From: Thermoplasmata archaeon
GTDB taxonomy: Archaea; Thermoplasmatota; Thermoplasmata; GCA-020350865
Direction: 5' to 3'
DNA length: 7,219 nt
Assembly: GCA_020351895.1 (NCBI GenBank)
Contig: CP070672.1
Coordinates: 413,950 to 421,168 of the forward strand
The translations under genes and the position numbers were made by a program. How positions within the stretch are numbered: the stretch's first letter is position 1; the number at the start of each line of letters is the position of its first letter. The notes below the pieces were generated by a model. It had not been told where the DNA came from, ran no database searches, and saw nothing but the letters and a program-made list of their open reading frames with translations. Shown here in pieces: positions 1 through 6,340 of this stretch.

Positions 1-1
1 G

Positions 2-2158
2 AAACCAGAGGACATGTTTCACAGGGTTTCCAAGAACATATCTTCCGCTGATGAAAAGTACTATAAAAATGCAGATGTAAAAAACTTTGAAGCTGAATTC
101 TATGATGTCATGACCAAGTTGGAATTTCTTCCGAACTCACCCACACTTTTTAATGCAGGCAGGGAACTTCAGGAATTGTCAGCATGCTTCGTGCTTCCAA
201 TAGAGGACTCCATGGAGAGTATATTTGATGCCATAAAAAACACAGCGCTGATTCATAAGAGCGGTGGAGGCACGGGTTTTTCTTTCTCGAGGATCAGGCC
301 AAAAAACGATGTCGTCAAGTCCACAAAAGGCATTTCTTCGGGGCCAATATCTTTTATGACTGTATTTGATGCTGCCACCGAGACCATCAAGCAGGGAGGT
401 ACAAGACGAGGAGCGAACATGGCAATTTTAAGGGTGGATCATCCCGACATCATGGAGTTTGTGACTTGCAAGGAAGACAACGATAAGCTGAACAACTTCA
501 ATATCTCAGTTGGAATGACAGAGGAATTCATGAAGGCTGTTTCGAACAATAAGGAATTCGATCTCGTTAATCCAAGGACCAAAGAGGTGGTTGAAAGCCT
601 CAATGCAAAGAAAGTTTTTGATAAGATCGCCGAGATGGCGTGGAAAAATGGAGAGCCTGGGATAGTTTTTTTAGACAGATTGAACAGGGATAATCCTACT
701 CCAAAACTCGGTGAAATAGAGAGCACGAATCCCTGTGGTGAGCAGCCTCTTCTGCCCTATGAATCCTGTAATTTAGGCTCCATAAACCTCTCAAAAATGG
801 TAAGGGATGACGGGATAGACTGGCTGAAGCTGGAAGCAACTGTGGAAAAAGCAGTGCACTTTCTCGATAATGTCATAACCATGAACAAGTTTCCCTTGGA
901 TAAGATCAAGGAAATGACGGAAGCCAATAGGAAAATAGGACTTGGAGTCATGGGATTTGCAGATACCCTCATTATGCTCGGTATACCCTATAACTCCAAT
1001 GAGGCCATCGAGATGGCAGAGAAATTGATGTCCTTCATCAGGGAAAAGGCAAGAAAAACGTCTGCAGAGCTTGCCAAATCCCGGGGTCCGTTTCCCAATT
1101 ACGAGGAGAGCATATTCAATACCCCTGGGCAGGAAAAATTGAGAAACGCAACCACCACAACAATTGCACCCACGGGAAGTATTGGCATAATCGCAGGCTG
1201 CTCAAGTGGTATTGAGCCACTGTTTGCGATCTCATATATTAGGGCCAATGTCCTAAACGATGAGGAACTTGTTGAGGTCAATCCCCTGTTCGAGAAAAAA
1301 GCAAAGGAAATGGGATTTTACTCAAAAGAGCTCATGATGAAGATCGCCAAGAAAGGATCCGTACAGGGAATGGATGAGGTGCCTTCTGATATTCAGAAGA
1401 TATTTGTCACGGCACATGATATCACACCTGAATGGCATATCAGGATGCAGGCCGCTTTTCAAAAGTATGTTGACAATGCCGTATCAAAGACAGTGAACTT
1501 TCCCAATAACGCCACGACGAAGGACATAAAAAAGGTCTATGTACTTGCCTACGAGCTTGGCTGTAAGGGTGTGACAGTATATAGGGATGGCAGCAGGGAA
1601 AAACAGGTTTTGAATATCGGTGAGGTCAGGGGAAAGGTTCAGACAGCAATTAAACCCAGGCCTAGACCCATGGTTACCCAGGGTACCACAAGAAGGGTCG
1701 AGACAGGTTGCGGAAAGCTTTACGTCACAATAAACGAGGACGACCAGGGGCTATTTGAGATCTTTGCCCAGATGGGGAAGTCCGGCGGCTGTGCCATGTC
1801 CCAATCTGAAGCAGTAAGCAGACTCATCTCAATGGCCTTGAGAGCCGGTGTCGATACTGAGGCAATTCTCAAGCAGCTTCGGGGGATAAGATGCCCTTCT
1901 CCCCTTTTGGCCAAGGGTGGAGTTGTTCTCTCATGCCCAGATGCCATCTCCCAAGCCATCGAGAGGCATATTAAGAAAACAAGGGATGTTGGTGCAGAGG
2001 ATGTGATAGAAGAGGCCACCACCCTGGACAATTTCATAAAAGATCACGAGGGGAGCAATGTGGTGGGTGTATGCCCAGACTGTGGAGGTCCCCTAATATT
2101 CGAAGAGGGTTGCTCTAAGTGCTTGAACCGAAGCTGTGGGTATACAAAGTGCGGGTAG
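2..2158 (+). CDS. nrdJ: Adenosylcobalamin-dependent (class II) ribonucleoside-diphosphate reductase, 5'-truncated by window edge
   Basis: The enzyme reduces ribonucleotides to deoxyribonucleotides for DNA synthesis in the cytoplasm, using a B12-generated thiyl radical. Residues are counted from the first Met at 14. LPNSPTLFNAG is at 39-49, and the first redox cysteine C58 is in SACFVLP. The active-site triad N239/C241/E243 is in NPCGEQ, with the second redox cysteine C252 in SCNLGSINL. PTGSIGIIAGCSSGIEP is at 386-402. A TSCPD domain spans about 559-655. A cysteine-rich tail (C687, C690, C700, C703, C708, C713) probably binds zinc and carries the re-reducing thiols. Codons KPED precede Met14 in frame with no stop, and this part of the family normally has some 20-40 more residues before a (D/E)xMF(x)RV motif. 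The true start is therefore off the window. No ATP-cone is visible. The gene ends with TAG, and TAA follows 8 codons later in frame. Confidence 0.96.
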   Translation, partial: KPEDMFHRVSKNISSADEKYYKNADVKNFEAEFYDVMTKLEFLPNSPTLFNAGRELQELSACFVLPIEDSMESIFDAIKNTALIHKSGGGTGFSFSRIRPKNDVVKSTKGISSGPISFMTVFDAATETIKQGGTRRGANMAILRVDHPDIMEFVTCKEDNDKLNNFNISVGMTEEFMKAVSNNKEFDLVNPRTKEVVESLNAKKVFDKIAEMAWKNGEPGIVFLDRLNRDNPTPKLGEIESTNPCGEQPLLPYESCNLGSINLSKMVRDDGIDWLKLEATVEKAVHFLDNVITMNKFPLDKIKEMTEANRKIGLGVMGFADTLIMLGIPYNSNEAIEMAEKLMSFIREKARKTSAELAKSRGPFPNYEESIFNTPGQEKLRNATTTTIAPTGSIGIIAGCSSGIEPLFAISYIRANVLNDEELVEVNPLFEKKAKEMGFYSKELMMKIAKKGSVQGMDEVPSDIQKIFVTAHDITPEWHIRMQAAFQKYVDNAVSKTVNFPNNATTKDIKKVYVLAYELGCKGVTVYRDGSREKQVLNIGEVRGKVQTAIKPRPRPMVTQGTTRRVETGCGKLYVTINEDDQGLFEIFAQMGKSGGCAMSQSEAVSRLISMALRAGVDTEAILKQLRGIRCPSPLLAKGGVVLSCPDAISQAIERHIKKTRDVGAEDVIEEATTLDNFIKDHEGSNVVGVCPDCGGPLIFEEGCSKCLNRSCGYTKCG

Positions 2159-2202
2159 ATGGTTCCTTCCACAAAAACATATTAATAATTATCTACAAAA
2201 GG

Positions 2203-2217
2203 TATTTATTTATATAA
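2203..2217 (+). promoter_or_regulatory. Archaeal TATA box for the zinc-ribbon gene pair (leaderless start)
   Basis: TATTTATTTATATAA is preceded by purine-rich AAAAGG, which could act as a BRE. The core TTTATATAA (2209-2217) is centred 23 bp before the ATG at 2236. In archaea the start site lies about 22-27 bp downstream of the TATA centre, so transcription should begin at or within a few bases of the ATG. There is no Shine-Dalgarno sequence before that ATG, which fits a leaderless mRNA. Confidence 0.7.
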
Positions 2218-2235
2218 TTTAATCAGCTGATTACC

Positions 2236-2715
2236 ATGAAGCTAACCAAAGTTCGTTTGAAGCAGTTGAAAGGTTCTGGATACATATGCCCTGTTTGTAA
2301 GGAAGGTAACCTTATCAAGATCAAGAGGGAGAAGGACCTAGGTGATGTGAATATTGAGTTCAGGACCAGGGATGGAATAGGTTTTAAGTTTTCCTGTGAA
2401 ACAAAAAACGATAATTTCTTCTTGTGTAAAAACGAGAAATGCAGGGCCAGGTTCGAGAGAACCGAATTTAAAGAAGGTGAGAAGAAGGTTGGTCCCCCTT
2501 GCCCCGCTATTAAATGCAATGGCTCCATGGATACCTATAAGAATGTCCCTGTTGCAAAGATCTACCCAAAAAAAGACGCAGAAATTGTTGTGATAACCTA
2601 TGGCGATAGTAAACCCCTGAATTTTAAGGTAATTTCGGGCAAGCTTTCGTACGATGAGGCTGGAATATGCACTGAATGCAACTATGTCGGCCCAAAGGAG
2701 ATAGATTTGAGGTGA
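2236..2715 (+). CDS. Zinc-ribbon protein, 159 aa, first of a paralogous pair
   Basis: I do not recognise a named family. The protein is cytosolic in character, with no signal peptide or membrane segment. It has nine cysteines: C18/C21 (CPVC), C54, C64/C69 (CKNEKC), C89/C94 (CPAIKC) and C145/C148 (CTEC). Eight of them form four pairs, enough for two zinc ribbons. The wide gaps between pairs suggest each ribbon is built from distant pairs (C18/C21 with C64/C69, C89/C94 with C145/C148), which is inference. Landmarks shared with the next gene are GDV, NFF.CKN, RF.R, TYK(N/D)V and AGIC.EC near a KE(I/V)DL(R/K) end. The ATG is placed for leaderless transcription from the TATA box at 2203-2217. The TGA stop overlaps the ribosome binding site of the next gene, so the two are probably co-transcribed. 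A nucleic-acid-binding or transcription-associated role is possible but unproven. Confidence 0.85.
   Translation: MKLTKVRLKQLKGSGYICPVCKEGNLIKIKREKDLGDVNIEFRTRDGIGFKFSCETKNDNFFLCKNEKCRARFERTEFKEGEKKVGPPCPAIKCNGSMDTYKNVPVAKIYPKKDAEIVVITYGDSKPLNFKVISGKLSYDEAGICTECNYVGPKEIDLR
2709..2715 (+). promoter_or_regulatory. Shine-Dalgarno site deciding a TTG start
   Basis: GAGGTGA is complementary to the archaeal 16S rRNA 3' end. It lies 6 nt before the TTG at 2722 and includes the TGA stop of the upstream gene. The nearby ATG at 2717 is followed two codons later by TGA, so TTG is the supported start. Confidence 0.75.
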
Positions 2716-2721
2716 AATGCA

Positions 2722-3264
2722 TTGACAAAGGCTGTGAAGACACCATACACTTGTCCTGTCTGCGAAAGTAAGAAGTCTAAGCTTCTTATCATACTGGAGC
2801 CCCTGGATTACGGGGATGTGGAGGTTCTCCTAAAACCCATTGAAGGGTCTGGAAACGAGATTACCCTTGAGTTCGATTTAAGGGAGAGTAATTTCTTCTA
2901 CTGTAAGAACTGTAGCATGAGATTCAGCAGAATCGATCCAAAAGAGCTTCCAAAATATAAGGATAAAAGGATCCCGAGGATATTCACGGATTGTATTTTA
3001 AAAGAGTGCAGAGAAAAACAGGGGGGAAGGATCGGAACCTATAAGGATGTGGCCATTGGAGAGATCTACATGAAGGGGGACGATCCAAGGACAGCAAGAC
3101 GGCGACAGAAAGTCAGAGAACTCTTGATGAAGACTGATTTGGAGGAGATACCAGATAAAATCAACAATTTCCTTCAGGAATTCACTGGTGAGTTCACACT
3201 GGATCAAGCAGGGATATGCGGCGAGTGCGGAATCGTGGTGGCAAAGGAAGTGGATTTAAAATAG
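2722..3264 (+). CDS. Zinc-ribbon protein, 180 aa, second of the paralogous pair
   Basis: This is a clear paralogue of the preceding gene and of unknown function. Its eight cysteines fall in four pairs: C11/C14 (CPVC), C61/C64 (CKNC), C91/C96 (CILKEC) and C166/C169 (CGEC). Conserved positions shared with the neighbour are YxCPVC, GDV, NFF.CKN, RF.R, TYKDV..(G)EIY, and the end AGIC.EC followed by KEVDLK. It differs by a charged, probably helical insertion at about 118-155 (DDPRTARRRQKVRELL onward) between the third and fourth cysteine pairs. The start is TTG with a strong SD overlapping the upstream stop, so translation is likely coupled. The stop is TAG, and TGA follows after two more codons. 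The two products could form a heterodimer or divide one function, which is inference. No signal peptide or membrane helix is seen. Confidence 0.85.
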   Translation: MTKAVKTPYTCPVCESKKSKLLIILEPLDYGDVEVLLKPIEGSGNEITLEFDLRESNFFYCKNCSMRFSRIDPKELPKYKDKRIPRIFTDCILKECREKQGGRIGTYKDVAIGEIYMKGDDPRTARRRQKVRELLMKTDLEEIPDKINNFLQEFTGEFTLDQAGICGECGIVVAKEVDLK

Positions 3265-3281
3265 CAGGATTGAAACATAAC

Positions 3282-3290
3282 TTTTTATTT
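3282..3290 (+). promoter_or_regulatory. Probable TATA box for the winged-helix/SDR genes
   Basis: TTTTTATTT lies in the 60-bp gap after the zinc-ribbon pair. Its centre is 39 bp before the ATG at 3325, so a start near 3311-3313 would leave a short leader just containing the GAGGG ribosome binding site (3314-3318). The site is a weaker match than the one at 2203-2217. Confidence 0.45.
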
Positions 3291-3324
3291 CGATAACTAA
3301 TTGCTACATAAAAGAGGGCATATT

Positions 3325-3558
3325 ATGCCTGTTGAGTTAACAAAATCGGATGCCGAGAAATTGATACTACATTTACTAAGTAATTCAGAAAGGCCCCTCA
3401 CAACAAGGGAAATAGAAGAAACTGTCCAAGGCCAGGGAAAGCGCTGCCCTGATTCAGCAGTTAAATTCCTATCCAAGATGCGCTACAAAGGCATGTTAAA
3501 GGGTGAATTATCCATGGAGCATAAGGGATGGATATGGTGGATTGAAAAGGAAGAATAA
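3325..3558 (+). CDS. Small winged helix-turn-helix-like protein, 77 aa
   Basis: The sequence begins MPVELTKSDAEKLIL and reads as a compact winged-helix fold. Helix 1 is KSDAEKLILHLLSN. LTTREIEETV follows as helix 2 and PDSAVKFLSKMRYKGML as the recognition helix. A strand-turn-strand wing ends in KGWIWWI. Such single-domain proteins are common in archaea as DNA-binding regulators, but the target is unknown and the fold is my inference from the pattern. I chose ATG 3325 because GAGGG lies 6 nt upstream. An in-frame TTG at 3301 would add eight residues but sits upstream of the expected transcript start. It ends 15 bp before the SDR gene, and the two probably share a transcript. C-terminal truncation is not evident. 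Confidence 0.7.
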   Translation: MPVELTKSDAEKLILHLLSNSERPLTTREIEETVQGQGKRCPDSAVKFLSKMRYKGMLKGELSMEHKGWIWWIEKEE

Positions 3559-3573
3559 AGGTGTGTATATCAA

Positions 3574-4476
3574 ATGGAAAAGTTGATGATAGTGGGAGGA
3601 AGCGGTCTTTTAGGCGGACATCTTGCCAAGCAGGCAAAAGACGAGTTTGAGGTTGTTGCCACCTTTAAAAATCATTCATTTGAGATGAAGGGATGCAGAC
3701 GTATTTATATGGATATAACAGAACCCGAAAAAACAAAGGATATCATCATGAAAGAAAATCCAGACACCATAATTCTCGCTGCAGCACAAAGAGATGTGGA
3801 TTTCTGTGAAAGAAACAAAGCCGTGGCAACGAGAATCAACGTTGAGGGTGCAAAAAATGTTGCCCTTGCATCAAAAAGAGTCCATGCCAAGTTGGTATAC
3901 CTCTCGACAGACCTGGTTTTTGATGGATCAAAGGGACTCTATCAAGAGGATGATGTACCAAATCCAATGAACCATTACGGATTTACGAAATTGGAAGGTG
4001 AGCACGAAGTCGAAAATTCCCAAGATGACTTCGCAATAGCCAGGGTGAGTGTTTTATACGGTTGGAACCTGTTTGACCATACCATCAACTTTGTTACCTG
4101 GATCTATAACGGTCTTTCTGAGGGGAAGCGTCTTGGGCTGTTTACGGACCAGTTTCGGAATGCCACTTATATTAACAGCGCTTGCGAGGCCCTTCTTAGT
4201 ATCCATAAAAGGGATGAAAAGGGTGTGTTTCATGTGGTGGGAAAAAACTGCGTGAACAGACATCATATTGGATTGAAGATCGCCGAGACTTTTGGTTTCG
4301 ATAAGGATCTTATTACCGCTTCGACCAGTGATGAAGGTGATTGGCAGGCCATACGGCCAAAGAAATGTTGTTTAGATCCCGATAAAATGGAGAGAATACT
4401 GAATGTCAAATCCATGAGCATAGGGGAAGGCCTTTCTGCCATGAAGGCCCAGGTTGAAGATATGAAGGGAATTTAA
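3574..4476 (+). CDS. RmlD-like extended SDR (NAD(P)-dependent sugar-nucleotide reductase family), 300 aa
   Basis: This is a Rossmann-fold oxidoreductase of the dTDP-4-dehydrorhamnose reductase superfamily (RmlD). The N-terminal dinucleotide-binding motif is G8-G-S-G11-L-L-G14, and MDIT at 46-49 holds the usual acidic residue after strand 3. STDLVFDG at 111-118 corresponds to the family's STDYVFDG. The catalytic pair is Y135 and K139 in YGFTK. The substrate-side motif DQFRNATYI at 192-200 is also typical. The length is normal for the family. RmlD itself makes dTDP-L-rhamnose for surface glycans, but no rmlA/B/C genes are in the window, and related members act on other nucleotide sugars or serve as regulatory subunits of methionine adenosyltransferase. 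I therefore give no symbol. AAGGTG at 3558-3563 is a plausible ribosome binding site about 10 nt from the ATG. The gene ends with tandem TAA TAA. Confidence 0.88.
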   Translation: MEKLMIVGGSGLLGGHLAKQAKDEFEVVATFKNHSFEMKGCRRIYMDITEPEKTKDIIMKENPDTIILAAAQRDVDFCERNKAVATRINVEGAKNVALASKRVHAKLVYLSTDLVFDGSKGLYQEDDVPNPMNHYGFTKLEGEHEVENSQDDFAIARVSVLYGWNLFDHTINFVTWIYNGLSEGKRLGLFTDQFRNATYINSACEALLSIHKRDEKGVFHVVGKNCVNRHHIGLKIAETFGFDKDLITASTSDEGDWQAIRPKKCCLDPDKMERILNVKSMSIGEGLSAMKAQVEDMKGI

Positions 4477-4518
4477 TAAAATCTCTGGACTTTCATGTCT
4501 AAAAGGGGACTCTGAGCA

Positions 4519-4602
4519 ATGGGTGGAGGAGGGGGAAGGCGGAGATTCAAGGAAGTTATTAATCCTGAAATCATAGAATTTTCACCTCAACCTCCACCCT
4601 AA
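4519..4602 (+). CDS. Possible micro-ORF, 27 aa, Gly-Arg start and Pro end
   Basis: The frame reads ATG to TAA and encodes M-G5-R3-F-K-E-V-I-N-P-E-I-I-E-F-S-P-Q-P3. A purine run AAGGGGA (4503-4509) lies 9 nt before the ATG and could be a ribosome binding site. The pattern (glycine run, basic cluster, hydrophobic/acidic middle, proline tail) looks more ordered than random AT-rich spacer, and the stretch is much more GC-rich than the DNA after it. No family is recognised, and it may instead be a structured transcript, because its ends are complementary (4521-4529 with 4591-4599). It lies 42 bp after the SDR stop, on the same strand. Confidence 0.3.
   Translation: MGGGGGRRRFKEVINPEIIEFSPQPPP
4521..4599 (+). 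repeat. 9-bp inverted repeat with 61-nt loop
   Basis: GGGTGGAGG (4521-4529) is perfectly complementary to CCTCCACCC (4591-4599). The arms coincide with the Gly-rich and Pro-rich codons at the two ends of the micro-ORF, so the pairing may be a by-product of coding. It could alternatively close a structured RNA. Confidence 0.4.
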
Positions 4603-4718
4603 TCAATTTTCTTCACTATTCCAAAATATCAATCACACAGATTACTATTATATTTTAGAAATTTTATATGCATTTATCTCTGCTCTATTAATGTGTCGAA
4701 TTTATTATTCTTATCCAT
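4603..4718. other. AT-rich intergenic spacer without recognisable features
   Basis: This AT-rich stretch lies between the micro-ORF and the minus-strand terminator. I see no open frame of note, no RNA gene and no convincing repeat on either strand. It is part of the gap between the convergent SDR and secreted-protein genes. Confidence 0.6.
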
Positions 4719-4733
4719 AAAAAAAGAAAAAAA
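4719..4733 (-). terminator. Oligo-T terminator of the secreted-protein gene
   Basis: Read on the minus strand this is T7-C-T7, about 70 bp past the TAG that ends the secreted-protein frame. Archaeal RNA polymerase terminates at oligo-T tracts of this kind, with or without a hairpin. Confidence 0.65.
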
Positions 4734-4751
4734 GAGTTTGAGATTCTTAAA

Positions 4752-4774
4752 GGAAAGAGTTTTATATTCTTTCC
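4752..4774 (-). terminator. Hairpin upstream of the oligo-T tract
   Basis: GGAAAGA (4752-4758) pairs with TCTTTCC (4768-4774). A G·T and a T-A pair extend the stem to 9 bp around a 5-nt loop. It lies between the secreted-protein stop and the T7-C-T7 tract on the minus strand. It may assist termination or protect the 3' end, though hairpins are not required in archaea. Confidence 0.4.
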
Positions 4775-4802
4775 CGAAGATTTCAATGGGTTAGGGAGAT
4801 AG

Positions 4803-5180
4803 CTATTCCCCATTGTTGCTTCGAGATAATTCAAGCCACTTACTTCCATTATAGCATAGTACTAATATATCGTCTGGATCATTCAAATCATAACTGCTTG
4901 TGCCGACAAGGTCTATATTACCCACCTCATCTGTAACGGTAATAGTATCTCCCGATGCCGGAATAAGGATTAAAATTTGGCCCGGAGCATCACCACCATT
5001 AATCGTATCTAGATCATCAGTTCCAGAACTAGCGTCAATAATATGGTAAGAATGTGTTGCTGTTACTTCATCATCTACATTTATTGTCAGCGTTAAACCA
5101 GCACCAAATGTAACATCACCGTTAACATGAAGAGTAGTACTCGGAGTTAATGTCCCGATGCCGACGTTTTCATCTGGCAT
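4803..5180 (-). CDS. C-terminal part of the secreted repeat protein, downstream of the in-frame TAG
   Basis: This is the same reading frame as the upstream half. It is open from 5231, directly after the TAG, and the only candidate internal start is ATG 5180 with no good ribosome binding site before it. I therefore read it as the continuation of one gene rather than an independent gene. The 17 codons 5231-5181 (LEIKTADGGGSGGHISL) continue the Gly-rich pattern. The fifth NVGIGTLTPSTTLHV repeat follows, then a beta-rich domain with YHIIDASSGTDDLDTINGG and a final LELSRSNNGE. This end domain resembles domains in phage tail, appendage and adhesin-type proteins, from memory of the pattern. Without it the protein would lose its likely binding or assembly domain. 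The stop is TAG, with TAA three codons further on. Total length with the TAG read as sense would be 485 residues. Confidence 0.7.
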   Translation of the reverse strand: MPDENVGIGTLTPSTTLHVNGDVTFGAGLTLTINVDDEVTATHSYHIIDASSGTDDLDTINGGDAPGQILILIPASGDTITVTDEVGNIDLVGTSSYDLNDPDDILVLCYNGSKWLELSRSNNGE

Positions 5181-5231
5181 TAGGCTGATATGCCCACCAG
5201 ATCCTCCACCATCAGCGGTTTTTATCTCAAG

Positions 5232-5234
5232 CTA
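5232..5234 (-). other. In-frame amber (TAG) codon inside the secreted-protein gene
   Basis: Codon 343, counted from ATG 6260, reads TAG between ...FNVDTDG and LEIKTADGGG.... The frame is unchanged across it and both sides are protein-like, with repeats on either side. CAG (Gln), AAG (Lys) or GAG (Glu) would each need one base change. The options are a nonsense mutation, a base-call error, or recoding (pyrrolysine or suppression). Confidence 0.9.
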
Positions 5235-6260
5235 TCCATCAGTATCCACATTAAATGTTGCATAATCAACGGCATATGTGTTCGTAATTCTAAATTGGGG
5301 TCCAGAGGAAGCTGAAACGTCTAGGGGGTTGACTGGATTTATCGTTCCGATGCCGACCCTGCCACGAACTGCTGAACCTGTATGAGCGAGGATAACATCT
5401 CCAACATTACCGTCAACTCCTCGATCACCTCCGTATATATAGACATTACCGCCATCAGAGCTATATGGTCCCCAGGCATCCCCATCACCACCTCTTAGAA
5501 TGAGTTCACCACCGTCTTTACCTGATCCTCCTGTACAATAACCGTCGCCTGCCTCGACCGTTAAATCATAACCATCGTGATTAGTATCAGGAACTTCAAC
5601 GTATATATATCTGTTCGCACCCGTGTTAAATTTAACATTTCCGTTTATCTCAAGTTTATCTGTTGGATTCGTAACGCCAATACCGACATTTCCGCCTCCG
5701 TTATTAATAATCAAATCAACATCATTGTCGTTATTGATATACAATGTTCTACCAGCTGCGGCTTGTATTTCATCTGTACCAATAAATAGATGTCCACCAA
5801 TGTTAATATCACCGAGGTCTGTACCAACCCCCATAGGATTAGCGATATATAGTGCACAACGTAATGCTGGGGAGGTATCAATTTGTAATTTTCCCAGAGT
5901 GGGAGTCGCTGTCCCTATTCCGACATTGCCATTTGTATCTATTATGAAGGGTGTTGTATCTCCATCACTATTATCATCAACCCTGAAGCAATCGCCTGTG
6001 GTTGTGTGAAGAACATCAAGTTTTGCATCAGGACTCTTATCCCCGATACCGACACTGGCATTCATCATCTCGATGTCATCCGGTGTTGGTGTGCTGTCAA
6101 AGATTATTTGTGCCCCGCCAGCAAATCCAATCCACTCATCATCATTCATGGGTAAGTCGGCTGCAACTGGTTGGGCTAGCATTAAGGCCATAAATATTCC
6201 CAAAACCGCTAATGCACCTATTTTTCCAATCCTTTTTTTCTTTTTAATTTTACCTTTCAT
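5232..6260 (-). CDS. Secreted repeat protein, N-terminal 342 aa before the in-frame TAG
   Basis: The N-terminus is a Sec signal peptide: basic KGKIKKKKRIGK, hydrophobic core ALAVLGIFMALMLA, and a probable cut after PVAA (residue 34). The mature part is acidic, Gly/Asp/Asn/Thr-rich and likely extracellular. Repeats of the type VGIGxxxPxxKLxV lie at residues 69-83, 112-127, 191-205 and 301-315, and a fifth lies after the TAG. A Gly-rich segment at 243-292 (GGELILRGGDGD, GGNVYIYGGD, GDVILAH) suggests a beta-solenoid. Such VGIGT repeats are common in phage tail fibres and adhesin-like surface proteins, so attachment is a reasonable guess. I chose ATG 6260 because GGGGTGA (6272-6266) sits 5 nt upstream. 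A GTG at 6269 would overlap that site. No lipobox, membrane anchor or S-layer domain is seen. Residue counts start at ATG 6260. Confidence 0.8.
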   Translation of the reverse strand: MKGKIKKKKRIGKIGALAVLGIFMALMLAQPVAADLPMNDDEWIGFAGGAQIIFDSTPTPDDIEMMNASVGIGDKSPDAKLDVLHTTTGDCFRVDDNSDGDTTPFIIDTNGNVGIGTATPTLGKLQIDTSPALRCALYIANPMGVGTDLGDINIGGHLFIGTDEIQAAAGRTLYINNDNDVDLIINNGGGNVGIGVTNPTDKLEINGNVKFNTGANRYIYVEVPDTNHDGYDLTVEAGDGYCTGGSGKDGGELILRGGDGDAWGPYSSDGGNVYIYGGDRGVDGNVGDVILAHTGSAVRGRVGIGTINPVNPLDVSASSGPQFRITNTYAVDYATFNVDTDG

Positions 6261-6265
6261 ATTAT

Positions 6266-6272
6266 TCACCCC
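6266..6272 (-). promoter_or_regulatory. Ribosome binding site fixing ATG 6260
   Basis: GGGGTGA on the minus strand is 5 nt before ATG 6260 and overlaps the alternative GTG at 6269, so it supports the ATG. The signal peptide begins MKGKIKKKK from this start. Confidence 0.75.
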
Positions 6273-6340
6273 TTATTTTCGATTTTACGCGTGATCTTCT
6301 ACATTGCAAAAGTATTCACAAACTGGCAATCGCATGCATT

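Noticed and set aside
439..2037. Several minus-strand open frames opposite nrdJ
   Set aside because: They lie wholly within a strongly conserved enzyme gene on the other strand, have no promoters or SD sites, and their proteins look like antisense artefacts.
3301..3324. TTG 3301 as the start of the winged-helix gene
   Set aside because: It lies upstream of the transcript start predicted from the TATA box and lacks an SD, whereas ATG 3325 has GAGGG at 6 nt.
4620..4662. AAAATAT / ATATTTT inverted repeat in the spacer
   Set aside because: Only A and T in AT-rich DNA, with a long gap between the arms. No support for a function.
5184..5216. Stem-loop GCTGAT/ATCAGC starting 15 nt after the TAG as a pyrrolysine insertion element
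   Set aside because: The stem is only 6 bp with a 21-nt loop and further from the codon than described PYLIS structures. It is explained by ordinary codons, so I do not count it as support.
6261..6269. GTG 6269 as the start of the secreted protein
   Set aside because: It overlaps the SD sequence that is correctly spaced for ATG 6260, and it would add only M-N-N before the signal peptide.
5577..6294. Plus-strand open frames opposite the secreted-protein gene
   Set aside because: The minus-strand frame carries a signal peptide, ordered repeats and a good SD. The plus-strand products are low-complexity shadows.
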